Positions 27,258-36,212 of a stretch of DNA of 64,000 nucleotides are shown here, one piece after another. The notes under the pieces are model-generated. The model was not told the DNA's origin. It saw only the letters and a program-made list of their open reading frames with translations, and did not search any database. The stretch lies in contig NZ_OY776488.1 of assembly GCF_963675635.1 (NCBI RefSeq), positions 909,740 to 973,739 on the forward strand. Direction: 5' to 3'. Source of the DNA: an uncultured Pseudodesulfovibrio sp. (GTDB lineage: Bacteria > Desulfobacterota > Desulfovibrionia > Desulfovibrionales > Desulfovibrionaceae). Position 1 is the stretch's first letter; each line of letters begins with the position of its first letter. The position numbers and the translations under genes are program-made.

Positions 27258-28676
27258 TTAGAATTCAAGCAGATTTTCTGTTTTCTCAATAAGGAAGGGA
27301 ATGTTGGACTTCATGCCAGCACCGCTTGAGTCCCCGCCGTTGAGTTTCAGGTCGTTCAAGAATTCCAGACCGCGTTTCTTGGCTTCTTCCAAATCTTTAC
27401 CCCAGATGATGGCCAAAGCGAGGTTTGGGTCATATTCTGTGGGAATCTGGTAGGTTCGATCAAGAGGGACATGTGTATGCATACTGAGCCAGTCACAGTC
27501 GGTCCATTTCAATTCTTCGATTTTACCGACCCAGGGTGTGAAGCCTTGAGTGGTATCTTCAGCAATAAGCCTGTATTCAATGCCAACGCCCTTGAATGAA
27601 ACATCATCCTGAGTATACCCGAGATCTTCCCCGAGACCGATACGTATTTGTTCTCTGATAAGATTGACGTTGCTGTTGCCGTTCACTGAGGCAATACAAG
27701 CGGAAACACCGTTTTCAACCTGGATACGGGTGTTGACTTCCATGAGAAACGGTTCGCCGTTCGGAGTGACAATCCATTCCCAGGTGCCCACATTGTCGTA
27801 TTTGATTTCACGCGCAATGGAGAGGGAATACTTCGTAATATCATCCATTAATTTCTGGGCGTCAAAACTGTATTGCATATCCTGCGGTCTGAATCCGGGG
27901 GCGACTTCAATACGTTTTTGCAGGCCGGGACTTTGCACGGAACAGTTACGGGTTCCAAAATGAACCGGATTTATGCCGGTACGGTCCGAGACTATTTGTA
28001 CTTCCAGATGATTGAAATTGAACACGCGTTGCTCAATGAGCACACCTTCGTCATTGAATGTACGGAGCGAGTAATTGCGAATTCGGCGATAGGTTTGCCT
28101 GAAACGGGCCATATCTTCGACTTCATCAATGCCCATGCCGCCACCGCCTGCCGAGGCTTTCACAAGAACAACAGGACGGGAGATGCCCATCTTTGTCTGG
28201 AAGTCAAAAAGGCTTTCAGCAATGGCTTCAGCTTCCAATTCATCATAAATTGCACGGTCAGAGCCGGGTACGGTCGGAACGCCGATTGTGCGGGCCAGTC
28301 GTTTGGTGTTGATCTTGTCGCCCAGATCACGGATAACTTCCCATGAAGGACCAATGAAAGTCATGGGACGGTCTCGTTCAACGACCCGTCGGGCAAAACG
28401 GTAGTTTTCCGAAAAGAATCCGTATCCCGGATGGATGGCGGTTGCACCGGATTCGTCGGCCACAGAAAGAATGTCGCCGGCATCAAGGTAGTTGTGAATA
28501 CGGTAGAGTGATTTGTCACCGCCCAGCTTTCTTGCAACGTCAATATGGCCGGACTGGGAGTCTTCTTCAGTATACAGGGCTACAAACGGCACGCCCAGAT
28601 CGGAGCAGGCCTCCATGATCCGAACGGCGATTTCGCCCCTGTTGGCAATGAGTACTTTATTTCCCTGAATGCTCAC
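27258..28676 (-). CDS. biotin carboxylase (AccC-type)
   Basis: A 472-residue ATP-grasp enzyme that carboxylates biotin. N-terminal K-V-L-I-A-N-R-G-E-I-A-V-R-I, then H-P-G-Y-G-F-F-S-E-N near residue 81, the Gly-rich K-A-S-A-G-G-G-G-M-G-I near 168, and catalytic E-V-N-T-R-I-Q-V-E near 292. It is directly followed by the fused carboxyltransferase. It is slightly longer and somewhat divergent from standard AccC, and no BCCP gene is adjacent, so a non-acetyl acyl-CoA or pyruvate-type substrate cannot be excluded. Confidence 0.87.
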   Translation of the reverse strand: MSIQGNKVLIANRGEIAVRIMEACSDLGVPFVALYTEEDSQSGHIDVARKLGGDKSLYRIHNYLDAGDILSVADESGATAIHPGYGFFSENYRFARRVVERDRPMTFIGPSWEVIRDLGDKINTKRLARTIGVPTVPGSDRAIYDELEAEAIAESLFDFQTKMGISRPVVLVKASAGGGGMGIDEVEDMARFRQTYRRIRNYSLRTFNDEGVLIEQRVFNFNHLEVQIVSDRTGINPVHFGTRNCSVQSPGLQKRIEVAPGFRPQDMQYSFDAQKLMDDITKYSLSIAREIKYDNVGTWEWIVTPNGEPFLMEVNTRIQVENGVSACIASVNGNSNVNLIREQIRIGLGEDLGYTQDDVSFKGVGIEYRLIAEDTTQGFTPWVGKIEELKWTDCDWLSMHTHVPLDRTYQIPTEYDPNLALAIIWGKDLEEAKKRGLEFLNDLKLNGGDSSGAGMKSNIPFLIEKTENLLEF

Positions 28677-28922
28677 GGTTTGCTTATCTCTTGTTTATAG
28701 TAAATGGAAGGTGCTTTAGTTAACGGTTCTTCACGGTTCTGGCAAATTTTTCATTTTCATTTTTTATCTTTTATTTCAATCATTTGCCATGAAACAGTTG
28801 TTTTAATTATTGAAGTGGATTTTTTACTAAATAATGTGTAAAAAGTCAGTCCGCCCTAATAAAGAGCTATTTTTTTGTCATAATTGTTAATGTTGTGAAT
28901 TTAGGGCGCAGAGGAGTTCTGT

Positions 28923-30185
28923 ATGAATTACGTTATTGTAGGAAACGGTGTTTCAGCCATTGGTGCCATCGAGGGGATTCGGCAACATGATACAACTGGA
29001 CCCATTACGGTCATCAGTGATGAAGCTGTACCGACATATGGACGTCCGCTGATATCCTATTACCTTTCAGACAAGATCAAATTTGAAACGTTACCATTTC
29101 GTCCGGAAGAGTTCTATACGAAGAACGGAGTTGAAATGCGTCTTGGCTCAAGAGTCTTATCCATTGATACCAAAGGAAAAATTCTGACCCTCGACAGTGG
29201 TGACACTGTTCCATATGGCAAGCTGCTGCTCGCAACAGGTGGAACTCCAGTCAAACCGAATCTTCCGGGTATCGACGGACCGGGTGTGCATAATTTTACG
29301 ACAGTGGCGCATGCAGAGACGCTCAAGGAGTTGGTCGACAAGGTCAAGAAGGTTGTCGTTATAGGTGCTGGACTCATCGCATTGAAAGCGGCTGAAGGCT
29401 TTGCTGAAAAAGGTGCGGAAGTAACTATTGTTGTCCGTTCCCGCATTATGCGAACCTATTTTGACGAGACGGCCGGAGAGCTGATCGTTGATCATCTTGA
29501 AAAGAACGGTATCCGCTTTATGCAGGACACGGGCACTAAAGCAATTGTTCGTTACGATGATGGGACAATCAAAGGTGTGGAAACGGATCAGGGACTGATC
29601 GATGCAGATGTTGTCATTGTCGCTGCGGGCGTTCGTCCCAACATGGGACTTGCTGCGCAGGCAGGTCTGACGACGCATCAGGGTATTCGAGTCAATGACT
29701 ATCTTGCGACCAGCGATTCCGATATTTTTGCAGCAGGTGACGTGGCTGAAGCCAAGGATCTGCTGACTGGCGAATATACGGTTCGGCCCATTTGGCCCAA
29801 CGCATATACTCAGGGACGATATGCCGGATTGAACATGGCCGGAGCGGATTCCCCATATACCGGCGGCATGTCCATGAACTCCATCACCTATTATGGCCTT
29901 CCGACGATTTCTGTCGGCGAGACCAATTTGGCTGATGATGACGGGTATGAAACAGCCATCCATCTGGACCGGGAAAATTCCATCTATCGAAAGCTCATTT
30001 TCAAGGGAAATGTCCTTGCAGGGTGTATCCTTATCGGTGATATCGACGCCGCCGGTTTCTACACCAGCTTCATCAAAAACGGCTTTGAACTGGATGAGGC
30101 AGCAAGAGAAATACTTATGGAAGGTAATCCTTCCCCGGCCTTGTGGCCTGACAGCTTCATTGAAGGAATGATGAATAATCCCTAA
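28923..30185 (+). CDS. NAD(P)/FAD-dependent oxidoreductase
   Basis: A 420-residue flavoprotein of the pyridine nucleotide-disulfide reductase superfamily. The FAD site V-G-N-G-V-S-A-I-G-A is at residues 6-15, the NAD site V-I-G-A-G-L-I-A-L-K-A-A near 147, and the second FAD contact F-A-A-G-D-V-A-E-A near 270. It resembles NADH oxidase, nitrite reductase flavodomain and rubredoxin-reductase relatives; the acceptor is unknown. GAGG precedes the ATG. A 246-bp AT-rich divergent region separates it from accC. Confidence 0.85.
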   Translation: MNYVIVGNGVSAIGAIEGIRQHDTTGPITVISDEAVPTYGRPLISYYLSDKIKFETLPFRPEEFYTKNGVEMRLGSRVLSIDTKGKILTLDSGDTVPYGKLLLATGGTPVKPNLPGIDGPGVHNFTTVAHAETLKELVDKVKKVVVIGAGLIALKAAEGFAEKGAEVTIVVRSRIMRTYFDETAGELIVDHLEKNGIRFMQDTGTKAIVRYDDGTIKGVETDQGLIDADVVIVAAGVRPNMGLAAQAGLTTHQGIRVNDYLATSDSDIFAAGDVAEAKDLLTGEYTVRPIWPNAYTQGRYAGLNMAGADSPYTGGMSMNSITYYGLPTISVGETNLADDDGYETAIHLDRENSIYRKLIFKGNVLAGCILIGDIDAAGFYTSFIKNGFELDEAAREILMEGNPSPALWPDSFIEGMMNNP

Positions 30186-30210
30186 GAATCAGGACTCATG
30201 AATAATAAAG

Positions 30211-30236
30211 GGCCGCAATTATGCGGCCTTTTTTAT
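30211..30236. terminator. bidirectional terminator
   Basis: Stem GGCCGCA / TGCGGCC with a 4-base loop. A-rich left side and TTTTTTATTT on the right. It lies between the convergent oxidoreductase and adenylate cyclase genes. Confidence 0.85.
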
Positions 30237-32458
30237 TTGGTCTTGTGGATAAAAATGCCATCCCAGTCTTGGTTAGGTGGAGTCTCAATCAGGTGATCGC
30301 ACCGATCAATATAAATGTCGTACAGTTTTGTTTCCATTCCTGTTTCTTGCAGTTGCATGAAAGACTGTCTGGCTTTCTCGAAATCCATATTAATATATGC
30401 GTCGTGAGCTTTTTCATACAGATCAAGCTCTTCCTTGCGCTCAAGGGCTTCCTCCTGTCTGTATGCGGTGTAGATCGTGACAGGCTCCTGCTTACCTTTG
30501 ACCCGAACAATGTCCAGAATACGGAAATAGTAATTGCAGTTGCAGACATCGGCCACAGCCTGACTGACAACAAGGTTTTGACCGTAGAATTTTGTCAAAC
30601 CCTCAAGACGGGATGCGAGATTCACATTGTCGCCGATGAGTGTGTAGTCAAAGAGGTCGGCTGATCCCATGTTTCCGACGCGAACCGAGCCGGAGTGGAT
30701 ACCGATGCCTACGGCAATGGTAAAACCGAACTTTTCAAGGAATGCTTTGTTGAGTTCCTCCAGACGATCCAGTTGTTCCAGCGCGGCCTTTAATGATTTT
30801 TCCTGATGATTATCCACATCAAGCGGTGCATTCCAAAAAGCCATGACAGCATCACCGATGAACTTGTCCAGTGTCCCTTCATTACTGGTAATAATTCGTG
30901 TCATGGGTGTTAAATAATCATGTAAAAGGTTGGTCACCTGCGTCGGGGAGAGTTTTTCCGAAAGTGATGTAAAATTACGAACGTCTGAGAACTGAATGGT
31001 GATATCCTTTTCCTGACCTTCCAGAGACAGAGCCTGTGGATTTTCCATGATTTGGGAGATAACAGAAGGCGCCAGATAATGTGCAAATGCACCGTGGATA
31101 AACTTCTTGGCATGTTCTTCGCGCCAGAACTTCAGAATGGTCAACGATGTGAATGTCATCGCCAAGGTGAGGTATGAGTACATGGGAGATATGAAGTATC
31201 GTTGTTCCTGGAAGAGATATACAGATCCGTACCACATGCAATATCCCAAGCCTATCAAAGGCAGTACGAGCCAGGAGGCTCTCGCCCACATGAGAAGGAA
31301 GGTGGTAACTAATCCTGCGACTACCATGCCTAAAAACTCAACACCTTTTGCCCAATCAGGAATGGAAATAAATTGATTCGACAAAATATTGTCGATGATG
31401 GTTGCGTGGGTTTCGACCCCCGGAGCCCCAGGGTCCAATGGTGTTGCTCGAAGATCTTTCAAACCGGAAGCCGAAGTTCCGATCAAGGCTATCCGTCCTT
31501 CAAGAGCACCATCAGCGAGTTTTCTATTGAGAATGTCCGAGGCACTTATGTATTCAAAGGTTTTCATCTTACCTCGATAGTTGATGAGCATGCGGCCAAA
31601 GTGATCTGTGGAAATGACCACTCCCTTGAGTTTGATGGACTCGACACCCAGTGAGGACATTTTGAGGATTACGCTGTCAGCTCCCATAGCTTGCATGAGA
31701 GAGGCCAGAGCGAGACTTGGATAGAGTTTTTCATTATAACTGAATAGAAGTGGAACCCGGCGATAAACTGAATCCGCGTCCGGGGACGTTGTGATGAAAC
31801 CGACTCTGTTGGCTGCTTCTGCCAGAACAGGAACAGGGCAGATCATGCCATTTGCCTTGGGAAGTACATCAAGTGGCGACATGGAGCCTGGAGGCGAAAG
31901 AATAGCAACCTTGACGGGTTTGACGGCACAACTCGATTTGTTGAGATCTGTTAACTTATGGGCCTTTGTGCCTGTAGTGAAGTCAATACCGAGAACAAAC
32001 GGTCCGTTTTTGAGATTGGCTGCCAGTAATGCGTCGTAGTCTCCAAAATTCGCAGGCATTCCTTTGAAATCAATATCTATGTCCAAATCCCTTTTTACAT
32101 CTTTTTTGACGTTTACGGGAGAAGTGCGGTCTGGTTCTGCAAAAATTATATCTGAAGCAACGGCTGATGCGCCATATGCCTGAAGGTACTTCATGAGCAT
32201 AGCGACGCGGTATCTTGGCCAAGGCCATTGCCCTTTCTCGGCCAAACTTTTTTCATCAAGGTCAATGATGACCGGAACGTCTGTCGCGATGAGGTCATGG
32301 TGCTTTTTTAAATAATGATCATATATTTTCAATTCGATAAGGTAGAGGAACTGAGGTTGACTGATAAACAGGAGAACCATGAGAATGGTAATGAACGTAC
32401 CGGCTCCAAGAAGAATCAGTTGGTCTTTTTTGAAGGCATTTTTGATAAGTGACGTCAT
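30233..32458 (-). CDS. CHASE2-domain adenylate/guanylate cyclase
   Basis: A 741-residue sensor cyclase. An N-terminal membrane segment is followed by a large extracytoplasmic CHASE2 domain (D-E-K-S-L-A-E-K-G-Q-W-P-W-P-R, D-I-I-F-A-E-P-D). Then come three close membrane segments (about residues 365-450) and a C-terminal class III cyclase domain. The cyclase shows Q-F-S-D-V-R-N-F-T with a metal Asp and G-D-A-V-M-A-F-W with the second. It probably makes cAMP on an external signal. ATG 32458, with GGGGA upstream, is preferred over an in-frame TTG at 32518. Confidence 0.88.
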   Translation of the reverse strand: MTSLIKNAFKKDQLILLGAGTFITILMVLLFISQPQFLYLIELKIYDHYLKKHHDLIATDVPVIIDLDEKSLAEKGQWPWPRYRVAMLMKYLQAYGASAVASDIIFAEPDRTSPVNVKKDVKRDLDIDIDFKGMPANFGDYDALLAANLKNGPFVLGIDFTTGTKAHKLTDLNKSSCAVKPVKVAILSPPGSMSPLDVLPKANGMICPVPVLAEAANRVGFITTSPDADSVYRRVPLLFSYNEKLYPSLALASLMQAMGADSVILKMSSLGVESIKLKGVVISTDHFGRMLINYRGKMKTFEYISASDILNRKLADGALEGRIALIGTSASGLKDLRATPLDPGAPGVETHATIIDNILSNQFISIPDWAKGVEFLGMVVAGLVTTFLLMWARASWLVLPLIGLGYCMWYGSVYLFQEQRYFISPMYSYLTLAMTFTSLTILKFWREEHAKKFIHGAFAHYLAPSVISQIMENPQALSLEGQEKDITIQFSDVRNFTSLSEKLSPTQVTNLLHDYLTPMTRIITSNEGTLDKFIGDAVMAFWNAPLDVDNHQEKSLKAALEQLDRLEELNKAFLEKFGFTIAVGIGIHSGSVRVGNMGSADLFDYTLIGDNVNLASRLEGLTKFYGQNLVVSQAVADVCNCNYYFRILDIVRVKGKQEPVTIYTAYRQEEALERKEELDLYEKAHDAYINMDFEKARQSFMQLQETGMETKLYDIYIDRCDHLIETPPNQDWDGIFIHKTK

Positions 32459-32707
32459 TGCTTCCCCAAAAATGGATGTATTGAATGATGATGCTTGAAT
32501 AATATTATCTTTTTTCAAGACAATTTGTCACTGAATATCCATTTCCTTCAGGATTATTTTGAAGAGTGTCCTTTTTCTTATTCTAATACTTTGAAATAAT
32601 TATATTAACCATACCATAAGCACTCGACGTGGATTGGGGTAGAGCCCGGTTGGCAAATTTAGCTCAACGTTGTTTCAAGGCAAGTACTGATACTGTTTTC
32701 AACTTGG

Positions 32708-33430
32708 TCAAATGGTTCGGTAGATCATCATGCAGCCGAGCATGAAAACGAGAATGAAAGCGAGTCTTTTATACCCGTGATCGGAAAGCCTGGTATAAGC
32801 CTGTGCGCCCAGCCAGACTCCCAGGGCGAGTGCTGGGAGTGCGTACATGAAGAGCTTCAGGACGCGAAGGGTGGTCAGGCCGGAGTAAGCGTGCATTCCG
32901 GCCACAAGAACGCCGGAGATGGTGAAATATGCGGCCAAGGTGGCCTTGGCCTGATTCTTAGACCATGATTGAATGGCTGAATAGACGATGACAGGTGGAC
33001 CTCCTGCGCCGATACTTCCCCCAAGGACACCTGAAGTGAAACCCGCTATTGATGTGATAATTCTTCCGGAGTTTCGGGGAGTGGGTTTGACTGTCAATTG
33101 GTAAACAGTGAATGCAACCATCAGGATACCAATGCCCAATGAGAGTATTTCCGAAGGAACATGTTTGAGGACATATATACCGAGCATGATCCCTGGAATG
33201 GTCGCAATCATGAGGATTGAAACTTTTTTCAGGCGGATATCGTGACGCATTTGTAAGCTCAAGGTCAGACTGATGCACCAAGCCAGCAGTGTCATCAGGG
33301 GAACGCTTGTTTTAATATCAAGGAGGAATCCCAGCAAGGGGAGTGCTATCAGCGCGAAGCCGAATCCGGTTAATCCCTGAAGAAAGGATGCCGCAACCAC
33401 GATGGTGCATATGAGGAGTATGTCTTGCAT
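32708..33430 (-). CDS. sulfite exporter TauE/SafE-family permease
   Basis: A 240-residue membrane protein with about seven to eight hydrophobic segments. The family patterns Q-G-L-T-G-F-G-F-A-L-I-A-L-P (near residue 19) and G-F-T-S-G-V-L-G-G-S-I-G-A-G-G-P-P (near 132) are clear. Members move sulfur-containing anions or sulfoacetate; the substrate here is unknown, although sulfite or sulfonate would suit a sulfate reducer. The ATG at 33430 is preferred to an in-frame TTG at 33466. Confidence 0.87.
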   Translation of the reverse strand: MQDILLICTIVVAASFLQGLTGFGFALIALPLLGFLLDIKTSVPLMTLLAWCISLTLSLQMRHDIRLKKVSILMIATIPGIMLGIYVLKHVPSEILSLGIGILMVAFTVYQLTVKPTPRNSGRIITSIAGFTSGVLGGSIGAGGPPVIVYSAIQSWSKNQAKATLAAYFTISGVLVAGMHAYSGLTTLRVLKLFMYALPALALGVWLGAQAYTRLSDHGYKRLAFILVFMLGCMMIYRTI

Positions 33431-33502
33431 CCGGTGTGGTCTACTGCATATTGATTCTAGCCACAATATGTGATGGCTTCGCGATATTTTTCATGAAAAT
33501 GG

Positions 33503-33532
33503 TTGCCACCAAAATGGCTGAAAGGCTATATA
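33503..33532 (+). promoter_or_regulatory. candidate sigma-70 promoter for ferredoxin
   Basis: TTGCCA (33503-33508), 18-bp spacer, TATATA (33527-33532), about 55 bp before the ferredoxin start. Pattern only. Confidence 0.4.
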
Positions 33533-33542
33533 GGTACAATAG

Positions 33543-33767
<225 letters not shown>

Positions 33768-33784
33768 TAAATCACAGCAGTGAT

Positions 33785-33821
33785 GAAAAAAAAGACCGCA
33801 CTCAGTGCGGTCTTTTTTTTC
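33785..33821. terminator. bidirectional terminator after ferredoxin
   Basis: Stem AGACCGCACT / AGTGCGGTCT with a 1-base loop or slightly opened apex, flanked by A8 and T8 tracts. Confidence 0.92.
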
Positions 33822-33836
33822 ATTCTATTCTATACG

Positions 33837-34286
33837 TTATTGTGACTTTTCAAAAATCAACCGCAATTCTTCAATGCGCTTTCGATTGCTCTCAAAATCG
33901 AACAACTCTCCACGTGATATTGCATGAACATGGATAACCCCTGCCTGTTCATCATAGAAAAATTCAGCATCATCCATGGTACGCATGACTGTGCTTTTGA
34001 ATTCAGCGCGAAGATACTTGTCATCAACCGCCAGGACTTTGCCGCCGAATATCGACTCTATGGCGTTGGACAAATCGACCATTACTTTTTCAGGAACCCC
34101 ACTGGCCTTGATGGGATCCACTTTATGCACGGCATCGGTGGCCTGAGAAGAGACGCAGTCATCTGATTCACTGCAAACAGCAAATGCCCCATCATGCATG
34201 CCCATTTCCGGGGCTTTGCTGGCACAGGCACACAATGAAATCAGCACGAAAACACACAATATTATCTGGACATGTATTTGTTTCAT
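33837..34286 (-). CDS. DUF1499-like lipoprotein
   Basis: A 149-residue predicted lipoprotein. The signal peptide ends in L-C-A-C, with the modified Cys near position 21. The motifs C-S-E-S-D-D-C-V-S-S-Q-A and a C-terminal F-E-S-N-R-K-R-I-E-E-L-R match DUF1499 proteins (usual pattern C-x-x-S-P-N-C-V-S and N-R-x-R-V-E). Function is unknown. It converges on the ferredoxin gene. Confidence 0.78.
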   Translation of the reverse strand: MKQIHVQIILCVFVLISLCACASKAPEMGMHDGAFAVCSESDDCVSSQATDAVHKVDPIKASGVPEKVMVDLSNAIESIFGGKVLAVDDKYLRAEFKSTVMRTMDDAEFFYDEQAGVIHVHAISRGELFDFESNRKRIEELRLIFEKSQ

Positions 34287-34357
34287 AAAGGCAACCTATT
34301 GCAAAAGGAGTTTAAAGTGCAACCAATTTTCACACGATGAAAGCGGGGCATGTACAT

Positions 34358-34672
34358 TCAGTCCGTATGCCACAAATACATAGCCAGATTGATTCTGTCC
34401 GATGCATCAAAAGTCACCCCTTCGTTTTCAAGCAATTGTTTCTGGTTTTCATACCCTTGTTGAGGGGCAAGAGATATTTTGCCTTCTCTATTAACCACCC
34501 TATGCCAGGGAAGACGCTCTTTTCGAGAAGAGGAATGAAGCAGACGAGCAACCTGTCGGGCTGCACGCCGATTACCAGCCATAGATGCAATTGTGCCATA
34601 GGTAGTGACTTTGCCCAAGGGGATTGAGCGAATGAGAGCTATGGCCCTTACTGTGAACAATGAAGATGACAT
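34358..34672 (-). CDS. alkyltransferase-like protein (ATL, MGMT family without the active Cys)
   Basis: A 104-residue protein equivalent to the C-terminal domain of O6-methylguanine methyltransferases. It keeps I-P-L-G-K-V-T-T-Y-G-T-I-A (helix-turn-helix) and the Arg in N-R-R-A-A-R-Q-V-A-R. The acceptor motif P-C-H-R-V is replaced by P-W-H-R-V-V. A Trp there defines ATL proteins, which bind O6-alkylguanine and flag it for nucleotide-excision repair rather than removing the alkyl group. ATG 34672 is chosen over an in-frame start 36 bp upstream because it fits family length. Confidence 0.88.
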   Translation of the reverse strand: MSSSLFTVRAIALIRSIPLGKVTTYGTIASMAGNRRAARQVARLLHSSSRKERLPWHRVVNREGKISLAPQQGYENQKQLLENEGVTFDASDRINLAMYLWHTD

Positions 34673-34776
34673 AATGGTTCCATAAAATATTAATGACGCA
34701 GAGGGCAAGTGAGGGCCATATTATTAATCTGAAAGATATATTGACTTGTAGGGACGATTATCACATACATTTCAAT

Positions 34777-35541
34777 ATGAAACTATCTTATCGTGTTTTT
34801 ATACTGTCAACTATAGTCGTATCTTTCTTACTTGTAGCAAGTGCTTTCGCCTTTGAAGTGAAGCCGATGACTCTTAAGGACCGATGTGTTGTCTGTCATA
34901 CGGCTGAGCGTATTTGCGCCAAGCTGGGGAATGGAGACGATTTCTGGGAACCAACGGTAAAGCGCATGGCTTCCAACGGGGCAAAAGTCCCCGAGCAGGA
35001 GCTTGCCGGCTTTTCCCTGTTGCTGAGCGGTCAGGAGGAGGTTGTTGCCGGTATATTGGCATGTTCTTCTTTTCAAAAGACCGGTACAATGCCATCAGCA
35101 TCAAAAAAAATATCAATATATCTGGTGCTTATCCACCCTGTATTTATGACGATAGCGGTCCTTTTGTCTCTTTGGGTTGCTTGGCAGGGGATCAACCGGG
35201 CAAGGATATCTCATTTCAAACACACAGTTCGGTTCGATTGGAAAGGACATGTTAATTACGGCATAATTGTCATGGGTGCGTGGTTTTTCGGTATGATTGC
35301 TGGTGGCGTCATGGCGAAACTCATTTATGGTGCAACAGGTCTGACCGGAGCCCATCGTACGGTCGCCCTGATTATGTTTCCCATGATCATTTTGGGGGCT
35401 TGTACTGGATTGTATATGAAATACAAGAAGGCACCGAGAAAAATACTTCCAATAGTCCATGGTGTGAATAGTCTTGTGTTGTTTGTACTGGCGTGTATGC
35501 AGCTTCTTACCGGATTCTATCTTGTAAGAGGAATTTTTTAG
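34777..35541 (+). CDS. membrane cytochrome: haem c domain plus four-helix DUF4079-like domain
   Basis: A 254-residue exported membrane protein. The signal peptide ends about residue 25 (A-S-A-F-A). One haem c site, C-V-V-C-H, lies at 37-41 in a short periplasmic domain. The C-terminal half has four membrane segments with several His residues (H in L-I-H-P-V-F, H-V-N-Y-G, A-H-R-T-V, V-H-G-V-N), resembling b561/DUF4079-type haem b bundles. It may move electrons across the membrane. The ATG at 34777 is used; an upstream in-frame ATG would add an unlikely hydrophilic leader. The P460-like gene follows 30 bp later. Confidence 0.75.
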   Translation: MKLSYRVFILSTIVVSFLLVASAFAFEVKPMTLKDRCVVCHTAERICAKLGNGDDFWEPTVKRMASNGAKVPEQELAGFSLLLSGQEEVVAGILACSSFQKTGTMPSASKKISIYLVLIHPVFMTIAVLLSLWVAWQGINRARISHFKHTVRFDWKGHVNYGIIVMGAWFFGMIAGGVMAKLIYGATGLTGAHRTVALIMFPMIILGACTGLYMKYKKAPRKILPIVHGVNSLVLFVLACMQLLTGFYLVRGIF

Positions 35542-35571
35542 CCCATTATCACGAAGAGGAAGGAGTAACCC

Positions 35572-36051
35572 ATGAAGAAGCATTGTCTGATTGTTATGAT
35601 CATAACATGTGTGGTTGTTCTTTATTCTGGCGTTGCTTTTGCTGAAGAAAAGCCCGGAGTTGATGCAAAGGAATTATGGAATTACATAACGACGGTTGAC
35701 CCTTATACCGAGTGGGGATTTTGGCCTGATCATAAAGGTTTACAACCCGGACGTTCTCCACATGGCGCAGGACATAAGGTCTTTGTTAATTCTGCTGGCT
35801 TGAATTCAAAAATGCCGCCCGCTGCATATGGTACTATTGAGGTTAAGGAAAACTATAGTCCGGATGAAAAACTCATGGCTATAACTGTCATGTATAAAGT
35901 GAGTGGTTACAATCCGAGTGATGGTGATTGGTTCTGGGCGAAGTATTCACCCGACGGAACGGTTGATAAATCAGGGAAGCCTGCCGGTTGTATCGGGTGC
36001 CATGGAACACGAGCCGCTAATGATTTTATTTTGGTTCATGATTTTAATTAA
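35572..36051 (+). CDS. cytochrome P460-family haem c protein
   Basis: A 159-residue periplasmic protein. The signal peptide ends near residue 24 (G-V-A-F-A). A single haem c site C-I-G-C-H is near the C-terminus (140-144). The G-H-K-V-F-V-N stretch near 67-73 is where P460 proteins carry the Lys that cross-links to haem; Lys69 is a candidate. Relatives oxidise hydroxylamine or bind NO. GGAGGAG lies upstream of the ATG. It forms a probable operon with the preceding membrane cytochrome. Confidence 0.82.
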   Translation: MKKHCLIVMIITCVVVLYSGVAFAEEKPGVDAKELWNYITTVDPYTEWGFWPDHKGLQPGRSPHGAGHKVFVNSAGLNSKMPPAAYGTIEVKENYSPDEKLMAITVMYKVSGYNPSDGDWFWAKYSPDGTVDKSGKPAGCIGCHGTRAANDFILVHDFN

Positions 36052-36071
36052 TTATTTTTCATCTTCCTATG

Positions 36072-36101
36072 AAAAAACCCAGTTTATGACTGGGTTTTTT
36101 T
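36072..36101. terminator. terminator after the P460-like gene
   Basis: AAAAAACCCAGT / ACTGGGTTTTTT with a 5-base loop and T-tail. Confidence 0.88.
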
Positions 36102-36212
36102 TGGTCATTGGGGCAAAGTGTTATTAAATCATCATTTTTATAATGAATAATCCGTTTTTTTATAATTGAATGATCATTTGTTATGAAAAAAGATTTTTTA
36201 AAAGGAGGAAAC

